DNA of 8,970 nt from Bacteroidales bacterium UBA6340. Lineage in GTDB: Bacteria > Bacteroidota > Bacteroidia > Bacteroidales > Paludibacteraceae. The position numbers and the translations under genes are program-made. The DNA is taken from NCBI GenBank assembly GCA_002440265.1, contig DJSG01000018.1:7896-16865 (forward strand), in the 5' to 3' direction. Shown piece after piece: positions 1 to 6,063 of the stretch (position 1 is the stretch's first letter; every line of letters begins with the position of its first letter). A model generated the notes under the pieces. It made no database searches. It was not told the origin of the DNA and worked only from the letters and a program-made list of their open reading frames with translations.

Positions 1-126
1 AGTATGAGATTAGTATGTGATTGCCGAGAGAATATCGGGAGTATACCGAGAGGATATACTCCCTATGTCAGTCGTATCATGCAATTATTCATTCTTAATT
101 TTTAATTTTTAATTCACAATTCCCCC
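1..126. other. Upstream region of ldhA, no confident gene
   Basis: The + strand frame beginning at base 1 is open until a TAA at 103-105, so this could be the last 34 codons of an upstream gene. The predicted peptide has no recognisable character. The stretch 91-114 is an AT-rich tract with tandem ttaattt units, of a kind often seen between genes in Bacteroidales. No TTTG/TAnnTTTG promoter could be placed convincingly before the start codon at 127, so ldhA may use a promoter outside the window or a degenerate one. Confidence 0.4.
24..63. repeat. Inverted repeat plus 22-bp-period direct repeat upstream of ldhA
   Basis: A perfect 9-bp inverted repeat lies here: gggagtata (37-45) and tatactccc (55-63), separated by a 9-nt spacer. 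The spacer starts a copy of ccgagagRatat (46-57), which also occurs at 24-35, so the two copies are 22 bp apart, about two helical turns. No T-tract follows the inverted repeat, so an intrinsic terminator for an upstream gene is not well supported. A protein-binding site controlling the dehydrogenase gene is an alternative. The structure is seen directly; the function is inference. Confidence 0.45.
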
Positions 127-1146
127 ATGAAACGTATCGCCTTCTTTGGTACTAAAAAGTACGACCAACAGGTCTTCGACACCGTCAATGCCCTCCTCGA
201 CGAACAGGGCAAACCCCTTTACGGCTTTGAAATCAAATACTACAAAGCCCACCCCAATATGGACAACGTCCTCCTCGTGCAAGGTGCTGAGGTGGTTTGT
301 TGCTTTGTCAACGACATCCTCACGGCCGATGTCCTGACCGAGATGGGGCGGCTCGGAGTCCGTCTCATTGCCCTCCGTTGTGCGGGCTTCAACAATGTGG
401 ACCTCACCGCGGCAGCCCAAGCAGGCATTCGCGTAGTCCGTGTACCCGCATACTCGCCCCATGCCATTGCCGAGTTCACACTGGGACTTATCCTTGCCCT
501 CAACCGCCACCTCCCACGGGCGGCCGCACGCACACGCGATGGCAACTTCTCCCTGCAGGGTCTCATGGGCTTTGACCTCTATGGCAAGACCATTGGCATT
601 ATCGGAACGGGCAAGATAGCCAAGGTCCTCATCAAAATACTGCAAGGCTTCGGCATGCGTATCCTCGGCAACGACCTCTATCCCGACTACGATTTCGCAG
701 CCAAGAACCACATGGAGTATGTCCCCCTCGACACCCTCCTCCGCGAATCGGACATCATCTCGTTGCACTGCCCGCTCACCAAGGACAACCACCACCTCAT
801 CAACGCCGAGGCCATCGCCAAGATGAAACAGGGAGTCATGATTATCAACACAGGTCGTGGCGGACTCATCGACACCGAAGCCCTCATTGAGGGACTCAAG
901 TCGCGCCATGTCGGCTCTGCCGGTCTCGATGTCTATGAGGAAGAGGGCGGATATTTCTACGAGGATGTCTCCGATGCCATCATCGAGGACGACGTGCTCG
1001 CCCGCCTGCTCTCCTTTAACAATGTGCTGCTCACGTCCCACCAGGCGTTCTTCACGCGCGAAGCCATGACGAACATTGCCACCACCACTCTGCAGAACAT
1101 CCGCGACTTCTTTGCCGACCTCCCCCTCACCAACGAAGTCAAGTAA
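127..1146 (+). CDS. ldhA: D-lactate dehydrogenase (D-2-hydroxyacid dehydrogenase, LdhA type)
   Basis: This cytoplasmic enzyme would reduce pyruvate to D-lactate with NADH, regenerating NAD+ during fermentation. The 339 residues match the usual length of the family. The Rossmann nucleotide-binding turn is GTGKIA at 160-165, within the conserved central NAD domain (about 100-300). Catalytic positions of D-LDHs are all present: Arg244 in NTGRGGLID, the acidic residue in the GLDVYEEE block (Glu271), and His305 in LTSHQAF. The block around 266-310 (GLDVYE..., FYED, DDV, HQAF) closely resembles E. coli LdhA rather than the broader hydroxyacid dehydrogenases. The ATG at 127 gives a normal N-terminus (KRIAFFGTKKYD) and follows an AT-rich leader without Shine-Dalgarno sequence, as is normal in the phylum. 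The gene favours C-ending codons, especially CTC for leucine, unlike the operon downstream. It appears monocistronic because a tRNA unit with its own promoter follows. Confidence 0.93.
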   Translation: MKRIAFFGTKKYDQQVFDTVNALLDEQGKPLYGFEIKYYKAHPNMDNVLLVQGAEVVCCFVNDILTADVLTEMGRLGVRLIALRCAGFNNVDLTAAAQAGIRVVRVPAYSPHAIAEFTLGLILALNRHLPRAAARTRDGNFSLQGLMGFDLYGKTIGIIGTGKIAKVLIKILQGFGMRILGNDLYPDYDFAAKNHMEYVPLDTLLRESDIISLHCPLTKDNHHLINAEAIAKMKQGVMIINTGRGGLIDTEALIEGLKSRHVGSAGLDVYEEEGGYFYEDVSDAIIEDDVLARLLSFNNVLLTSHQAFFTREAMTNIATTTLQNIRDFFADLPLTNEVK

Positions 1147-1202
1147 ACGGCAAGCAAACAACTGCCCTCTGCAAAAATAAAAGTGCGGAAAAATGCAATA
1201 AG

Positions 1203-1235
1203 TTTTGGTCATGTCGTTTTTTTGTAGTACCTTTG
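1203..1235 (+). promoter_or_regulatory. Bacteroidota-type promoter of the tRNA-Met unit
   Basis: The -33 element is tTTTG, ending at 1207, and the -7 element is TAccTTTG at 1228-1235, with a 20-nt spacer. This fits the TTTG-N19-21-TAnnTTTG consensus of the Bacteroidota primary sigma factor. An A-rich stretch (aaaaatgca, about 1189-1197) lies just upstream and has a counterpart before the tRNA-Val promoter. From the -7 box onward (1228-1247) the sequence is 19/20 identical to the tRNA-Val promoter. Transcription should start around 1240. Confidence 0.85.
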
Positions 1236-1239
1236 CAGC

Positions 1240-1375
1240 CGCTTTCGTCAAGAGGTATCGGACAAAGCAATGATTAACCCGACAGGAAAACGAAGTTTTC
1301 GCAGTCGGAGAGGAGAAATAAACGAAGTGCCTGTCTCGTATAATGAGGTCTGTTAGCGAAGTTTATTTCGACGAT
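1240..1375 (+). other. Long structured 5' leader of tRNA-Met
   Basis: About 135 nt separate the promoter from the tRNA, roughly three times the leader of the tRNA-Val gene. Two secondary structures can be drawn. The first is ccgac (1279-1283) with gtcgg (1304-1308), enclosing gaaaac (1286-1291) with gttttc (1295-1300) around a GAA loop. The second is gaaataaac (1315-1323) with gtttatttc (1361-1369), closing a 37-nt apical region. The word cgaagt recurs at 1291, 1323 and 1357, and again in the terminator loop at 1463. No ORF of note is present. The leader must be removed by RNase P; any regulatory function is inference. Confidence 0.5.
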
Positions 1376-1449
1376 GGCGGGGTAGCTCAGCTGGTTAGAG
1401 CGCATGATTCATAATCATGAGGTCCCCGGTTCAATCCCGGGCCCCGCTA
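1376..1449 (+). tRNA. tRNA-Met (anticodon CAT, elongator-like)
   Basis: A complete cloverleaf folds by hand. The acceptor stem GGCGGGG (1376-1382) pairs with CCCCGCT (1442-1448), the first pair being G-U. The D stem is GCTC/GAGC, and the anticodon stem is CATGA/TCATG around loop TTCATAA, with anticodon CAT at 1410-1412. The variable loop is AGGTC and the T stem CCCGG/CCGGG encloses TTCAATC. The discriminator base is A1449 and CCA is not encoded. The anticodon stem lacks the three consecutive G-C pairs of initiator tRNA, so it is not the initiator. A CAT anticodon could also be tRNA-Ile2 with a lysidine-modified C; elongator Met is more likely but not proven by eye. Confidence 0.93.
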
Positions 1450-1455
1450 CACGTA

Positions 1456-1490
1456 CTGCTCACGAAGTAATCGTGAGCAGTTCTTGTTTT
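1456..1490 (+). terminator. Intrinsic terminator of tRNA-Met
   Basis: A perfect 10-bp hairpin (ctgctcacga at 1456-1465 with tcgtgagcag at 1471-1480) with a 5-nt loop is followed by the T-rich tail ttcttgtttt (1481-1490). It begins only seven bases after the tRNA 3' end and isolates this unit from the operon promoter at 1544. Confidence 0.92.
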
Positions 1491-1543
1491 ATATTAGCCG
1501 TTAATCGACGCCGATGTGTATGCAAGAAGAAAATGATGACGGA

Positions 1544-1575
1544 TTTGTGTGATTGAAAGGAAATGCGTACCTTTG
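1544..1575 (+). promoter_or_regulatory. Bacteroidota-type promoter of the five-gene operon
   Basis: TTTG at 1544-1547 and TAccTTTG at 1568-1575 are separated by a 20-nt spacer, matching the phylum consensus. Expected transcription start is near 1582, giving a 5' UTR of about 35 nt before the ATG at 1617. This UTR has no purine-rich Shine-Dalgarno sequence. The bases after the -7 box (gtaggctaaatg) differ from the block shared by the two tRNA promoters. Confidence 0.82.
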
Positions 1576-1616
1576 TAGGCTAAATGTAAAGTGATGGACC
1601 TTAAATAAAGTCGTAG

Positions 1617-4010
1617 ATGAGGAAGTTTTATCTGTTGTGTGTATCCCTGCTTAGTATCCATGCTTTTGCTCAGCATGGTGTTATCAATATCCAAACCGAT
1701 ATGGATAGCACCCGGATTGTGCAGTATGCCATTGACACCTTGGAGAGTTACCAAGTGGGACCGGGGATTGTCTATACCCGTTTCAATATCACGGACGCAA
1801 GCAAGACGCGCCATTGCTACATCTATGAGGTGGACTTGAAGAACCCATACAACACCATTGAGGAGTGCCACAGCACCACGATGGGCAACACAGAGCGAAT
1901 GGTGGAGACCCATGCGCGGTTGGATTCGGCAGGGCACAGGTCGATTGGCTCGGTGAACTGCAACTTCTGGTTTGTGGGTTCGACAGACGAAGGCGGCAAG
2001 AACAACCTGCTTGGCGTCGGGGCTACGGGACAGGTGCGCAACGGCAAGATAGGGGCAAGCATCACGGGCTGGAACGTGGCGTATAACGATGTGCGCCAGT
2101 CGGTTGGGTATCTGATGATTGACGATAAGAAACAAGCCTTTGTTGACCAGTATTCGTGGAACGCAACGGCACGTATCGGCGAGAAGACCTACCCAATCAG
2201 CGAAAGCAACCGCAATCGTAACAACCCGACTGACAATGAGTTGACGCTGTTTAACTCCGACCTCGGTACAAAGGCGACGCTGACCAAGTCGGCTATTGAG
2301 ACACGGTTGGGCAAGAGTCTTGAGTTTCTCGAAGTACTGGTAAAGATGCAGGACGAATGGGCTGTCAATCGGGAACTCGCGGCCGAAGTGGTGAGTACCA
2401 ACAACACAGGCGGCACCAAGATAGAGGATGGGTATGCCGTGTTGCGCGGTATCGGCACGGGACTGGAGTTCTTGCAGGGGCTGAAAGAGGGAGACCCTGT
2501 ATATATAAATATAGGTATCAGCAACTCTCTGACGGGTGAGACACCCAATATCATGCAACTTACGGCAGGCAACTGCTTGGTAATGAAAGAGGGAAGGCTC
2601 ACCCCGCGCAACTGGAACGAGACATATAACAACCAGAACTACCCGCGTACAGGCTTTGCTACCAATGCCACGCACGACAAAGTTTGGCTCCTTGTAATGG
2701 AGAAACCCGGTATGTTTACCTACGAGATGTGCTCCATATTCAGGCATTTCGGTGCCACAGAGGCTGGTGGCGCAGACGGTGGCGGAAGTGCCCAGTTCAA
2801 CTTGGGCGGGAAGATACTGAACCCCACCACAGAGGGTACGCCGCGTGCGGTAAGCAATTGCATTATGTTGTTCTCTACTGCCCCTGACGATGCAATAGTG
2901 ACCGAGATGCGCAGCCCATCCACGTTCCTGCGTTTGCCCAAGTATGCGATGTTGCGCCCGACCTTCTTGGGCTACAATCAATACGGTATGTTGGTAAGCA
3001 GCGACCTGAGTGGCGTGGAACTGAGTTGTGCTTCCGAAACGGGTTATATACAAGATGGTCAGTTCGTATGTCTGGGCAGCGGCACCTTGACCGCCAAGTA
3101 CGGAGAGGCAGAACTGCCCATCCAGGTGGTGCTGGCAGATGATGCAGAGGTGGTTACGCGCTTGGACAGCATCCTTATCTCGGACAAGACGGAATATCCC
3201 ATAGAGATTCAAGGTACAGTGAACGAGAAGACCTTTGCGGTTTTGCCTGCCGCTTTCACATGGACGGCAGCAGACCCCGCAGTATGCGCTATCTCCGAGG
3301 ACGGCGTATTGACCGGACTCAACAATGGCAGGACGGTGGTTACAGGCACGTTGGGAGATAATACCCTGTCGCTGATTGTGAAGGTAGAGATACCTACGGC
3401 AGACCCTCTCAAATGGGAAGACATGATAGCCATTGACACGCGCTGGACTATGAAACCTTCTGAATCAAAGTGGAATACGGCTTTCCAAACAAATGAAGAA
3501 GGATTCTCCGAGTTGTACCTCAACTTTACGGGCGGTCGTCAGGCGAATATCAAATTGACGGCGGATACACTGCTATACTCCACGCCAAGCCTGATGGAGT
3601 TGCGCTTCACGCCACAAGGCGGATTGGTGGAGAAAGTGTCTGTCGGTTTGCAAGCCAATAACAGCAACACCTATCAGATATTCGCCACGAATGACATTCA
3701 GCAAGATACAGAAAACAAGATAGTCGTTGATTTGCACGAGTTGTTCGGCTCGAAGGGCGATGTGGCTGTCTATCCGGTTCGCCTGAACTATATCACACTG
3801 TCGTTCAACGTAAAAGCGGCCCAACAGGAATACCGTATTCCGTTTGACGGCATCTATCTGTATTACAACTCTGCTCCTGAGACGGGTATTACCAGTCCGC
3901 AACTGACGGAAAGCACGACTGGAGCGCAAAAGGTCATCATCAACGGACAATTGGTAATCATAAACAACGGACATATTTATAACCTGTTAGGTCATGAAAT
4001 CACGTACTAA
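1617..4010 (+). CDS. Secreted phosphodiester glycosidase family protein (NAGPA/DUF2233) with Ig-like domain and C-terminal tail
   Basis: The 797-residue protein starts with a type I signal peptide (hydrophobic core about 4-16, likely cut after AFA at 18). Residues about 85-420 form an NAGPA-type domain, the fold of the human mannose-6-phosphate uncovering enzyme, which cleaves GlcNAc-1-phosphodiesters. Landmarks are VNCNFW (113-118), PRTGFATN (343-350) and the signature GGADGGGS (384-391). Residues about 510-592 look like a bacterial Ig-like (Big_2) domain, with SEDGVLTGLNNG at 560-571. Residues about 598-750 are a beta-rich module of unknown type. The last 27 residues form a tail also found on the endonuclease in the same operon. 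The ATG at 1617 is the first in frame and yields the signal peptide directly. The stop overlaps the next gene by 17 nt. Bacterial substrates of this family are poorly defined; a sugar-1-phosphodiester in a surface polymer or glycoconjugate is a reasonable guess only. Confidence 0.85.
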   Translation: MRKFYLLCVSLLSIHAFAQHGVINIQTDMDSTRIVQYAIDTLESYQVGPGIVYTRFNITDASKTRHCYIYEVDLKNPYNTIEECHSTTMGNTERMVETHARLDSAGHRSIGSVNCNFWFVGSTDEGGKNNLLGVGATGQVRNGKIGASITGWNVAYNDVRQSVGYLMIDDKKQAFVDQYSWNATARIGEKTYPISESNRNRNNPTDNELTLFNSDLGTKATLTKSAIETRLGKSLEFLEVLVKMQDEWAVNRELAAEVVSTNNTGGTKIEDGYAVLRGIGTGLEFLQGLKEGDPVYINIGISNSLTGETPNIMQLTAGNCLVMKEGRLTPRNWNETYNNQNYPRTGFATNATHDKVWLLVMEKPGMFTYEMCSIFRHFGATEAGGADGGGSAQFNLGGKILNPTTEGTPRAVSNCIMLFSTAPDDAIVTEMRSPSTFLRLPKYAMLRPTFLGYNQYGMLVSSDLSGVELSCASETGYIQDGQFVCLGSGTLTAKYGEAELPIQVVLADDAEVVTRLDSILISDKTEYPIEIQGTVNEKTFAVLPAAFTWTAADPAVCAISEDGVLTGLNNGRTVVTGTLGDNTLSLIVKVEIPTADPLKWEDMIAIDTRWTMKPSESKWNTAFQTNEEGFSELYLNFTGGRQANIKLTADTLLYSTPSLMELRFTPQGGLVEKVSVGLQANNSNTYQIFATNDIQQDTENKIVVDLHELFGSKGDVAVYPVRLNYITLSFNVKAAQQEYRIPFDGIYLYYNSAPETGITSPQLTESTTGAQKVIINGQLVIINNGHIYNLLGHEITY

Positions 4011-5319
4011 TATCAATCCTTGGTTCTGGGTACCGACCCTGTATTTCGCAGAAGGCGTACCGTATTTTATAGTCAATAACGTATCGGTGATGATGTTCAC
4101 CCGAATGGGTGTGCCCAACGGGCAGATGGCATTGTACACATCGTTGCTGTACCTGCCATGGCTGATTAAGCCGTTCTGGAGTCCGTTTGTGGATATTATC
4201 AAGACCAAACGCTGGTGGATACTCGCCATGCAGATACTCATGACCGCCGCCTTTGTGGGGCTTACGCTGAGTATTCCCTATCCCGAAGCCGACATGATTG
4301 CCACCCAGCAGACACCTATCTCGCTGTTTGCGGTGATGCTTGTCATATTCTGGATTACCGCTTTTGCATCGGCTACGCATGATGTGGCGGCGGACGGCTT
4401 CTATATGCTGGCACTCTCGCAGGGCGACCAGTCATTGTTTGTGGGTATCCGTTCCACGTTCTACCGTATCTCTTCGCTCTTCGGACAAGGCGTATTGCTG
4501 ACTATTGCCGGTCTGCTGGAGACCCATACAGGCAATATCCCCTTTGCGTGGCAGATGACGCTGCTGATTACGGCGGTGCTGTTCGGTATCATCACCCTGT
4601 GGCACGTGTTCTTTATCCCTACACCTGCGGCAGACCAATCGCACCTTGATACTAATGCTGCCAATCGCAGTCTGGAAATACTGCGCGAGTTCGGACGTAC
4701 GTTTGCCACGTATTTCAAGAAACCCGGAATATGGCTGGCGATGATATTCATGCTCGTTTACCGTCTGCCCGAGGCGTTCCTGATAAAGATGATTAACCCG
4801 TTCCTTGTCGCCTCTGTGGAGCAAGGCGGATTGGGGCTGAATACCGAGACGGTGGGTATTGCTTATGGTACGATAGGTATTCTGTTCCTGACCATCGGCG
4901 GTATCTTGGGCGGCATATTCGCATCGCGTGTGGGGCTGAAGAAAGCCATGTGGTGGATGGCAGCCTGTATGACCCTGCCCTGCTTCAGTTTTGTATATTT
5001 GAGTATGTGTCAGCCTGAGAATCTGATACTTATCTCCACGGCTATTGCGATAGAGCAGTTTGGTTACGGTTTTGGTTTCACTGCCTATATGCTGTATATG
5101 ATGTACTTCTCGGAGGGCGAATTCAAGACCGCGCACTATGCTATCTGTACCGCTTTTATGGCAGGTAGTATGATGATACCGGGCATGTTCGCAGGGTATA
5201 TCCAAGAGGCTATCGGCTATCAGAACTTCTTCTGGATGGTTATCGGCTGCTGCCTTGCTACCGTGGCTGTCACGTTCTTCGCCCACAACAAAGTGGACGC
5301 TGAGTACGGCAAGAAATAG
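3994..5319 (+). CDS. AmpG-like MFS permease (PAT family)
   Basis: This 441-residue integral inner-membrane protein has about 12 hydrophobic segments, from about residue 12 to 430. It belongs to the major facilitator superfamily and most resembles AmpG-type importers, which in Proteobacteria bring GlcNAc-anhydro-MurNAc muropeptides into the cytoplasm. Family-like blocks are AEGVPYFI (19-26), LIKPFWSPFVD (57-67, the motif-A equivalent after TM2), SATHDVAADGFY (126-137) and EQFGYGFGFTAY (354-365). It is shorter than the roughly 490 residues of E. coli AmpG. The start lies inside the end of the glycosidase gene (17-nt overlap, different frame), which suggests translational coupling. That pairing implies the permease imports a sugar or glycan fragment made outside by the glycosidase; substrate identity is inference. 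No Shine-Dalgarno sequence is visible. Confidence 0.82.
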   Translation: MKSRTNINPWFWVPTLYFAEGVPYFIVNNVSVMMFTRMGVPNGQMALYTSLLYLPWLIKPFWSPFVDIIKTKRWWILAMQILMTAAFVGLTLSIPYPEADMIATQQTPISLFAVMLVIFWITAFASATHDVAADGFYMLALSQGDQSLFVGIRSTFYRISSLFGQGVLLTIAGLLETHTGNIPFAWQMTLLITAVLFGIITLWHVFFIPTPAADQSHLDTNAANRSLEILREFGRTFATYFKKPGIWLAMIFMLVYRLPEAFLIKMINPFLVASVEQGGLGLNTETVGIAYGTIGILFLTIGGILGGIFASRVGLKKAMWWMAACMTLPCFSFVYLSMCQPENLILISTAIAIEQFGYGFGFTAYMLYMMYFSEGEFKTAHYAICTAFMAGSMMIPGMFAGYIQEAIGYQNFFWMVIGCCLATVAVTFFAHNKVDAEYGKK

Positions 5320-5352
5320 GTTCAAACAACAACTGTCTAATCACGCAAGATT

Positions 5353-6063
5353 ATGAATATCAAACGAATCATTCCCGATACACTGACGTGCTGCAACCTG
5401 CTGTGCGGCTCGGTGGCTGTGTTTATGGCTACGCAGAATGCCTTTTTGATTGCCTCTGTGCTGATACTGTGCGGCGCAGTGTTTGACTTCTTCGACGGTG
5501 CTTCCGCCCGATTGCTGCGGGTGCCTTCGCCTATCGGTGTGGAGTTGGATTCGTTGGCTGATGACATCACTTTCGGGTTGGCTCCGTCGATGATGCTGTG
5601 TTGCTATCTGCGCCCCGTGATTGGCTGGTGGTGTCTGTTGGCATTGGTTATGGCAGCCTTTTCGGCACTGCGGTTGGCAAAGTTCAATCTGGACAAGCGT
5701 CAGACCTCGTCCTTTATCGGATTGGCTACACCTCCCAATGCCATCTTCTGGGCATCGCTGACTTGTATGCCGTATGCCATTGTGGATACGGATTGGATGC
5801 CGTGGGTGATGATTGGCATGAGTTTTCTCAGTTGCTATTTGTTGATTAGCGAGATACCGTTCTTCGGACTCAAGTTCCACAACCTGATGTGGCGTGACAA
5901 CTGGCGCGCCTATCTGTTCTTGATTGGTTGTGTGGTGATTATCACATTCTGCGTGGTACGTGCCTGCCAATACGGGCATCCCGAACTGGCTACGTTTGCC
6001 GGCTGTGCATGTATCCTGTGGTACGTGCTGTATAACCTCATCACTCTGCCATCGCACAAATGA
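5353..6063 (+). CDS. pssA: CDP-diacylglycerol-serine O-phosphatidyltransferase
   Basis: The 236-residue membrane enzyme would transfer phosphatidyl from CDP-diacylglycerol to L-serine, giving phosphatidylserine, the precursor of phosphatidylethanolamine. The full CDP-alcohol phosphotransferase signature is present: D45-x2-D48-G49-x2-A52-R53-x8-G62-x3-D66-x3-D70, with all catalytic aspartates. IPDTLTCCNLLCG at 7-19 and GLATPPNAIFWASL at 123-136 are typical of the PssA subfamily rather than PgsA or inositol-phosphate synthases. Several hydrophobic helices follow, and the protein has normal length. The ATG at 5353 is 33 nt after the permease stop, and the stop overlaps the next start as ATGA. 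In many Bacteroidales pssA sits beside psd (phosphatidylserine decarboxylase); no psd is present here, so its placement among secreted-enzyme genes is notable. Confidence 0.92.
   Translation: MNIKRIIPDTLTCCNLLCGSVAVFMATQNAFLIASVLILCGAVFDFFDGASARLLRVPSPIGVELDSLADDITFGLAPSMMLCCYLRPVIGWWCLLALVMAAFSALRLAKFNLDKRQTSSFIGLATPPNAIFWASLTCMPYAIVDTDWMPWVMIGMSFLSCYLLISEIPFFGLKFHNLMWRDNWRAYLFLIGCVVIITFCVVRACQYGHPELATFAGCACILWYVLYNLITLPSHK

Noticed and set aside
109..1251. 380-aa minus-strand ORF opposite ldhA
   Set aside because: It is the antisense shadow of a gene with clear catalytic motifs and C-biased third codon positions; its product has no recognisable domain and it runs into the tRNA promoter.
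1376..1449. tRNA-Met as the initiator tRNA
   Set aside because: The anticodon stem is CATGA/TCATG rather than ending in three G-C pairs, so initiator features are missing.
1494..3212. 572-aa minus-strand ORF opposite the phosphodiester glycosidase
   Set aside because: It is antisense to the NAGPA domain, covers the operon promoter, and its translation is low-complexity in character with no family motifs.
4432..5325. 297-aa minus-strand ORF opposite the AmpG-like permease
   Set aside because: His/Gln/Arg-rich product typical of an antisense reading of a membrane-protein gene, with no domain.
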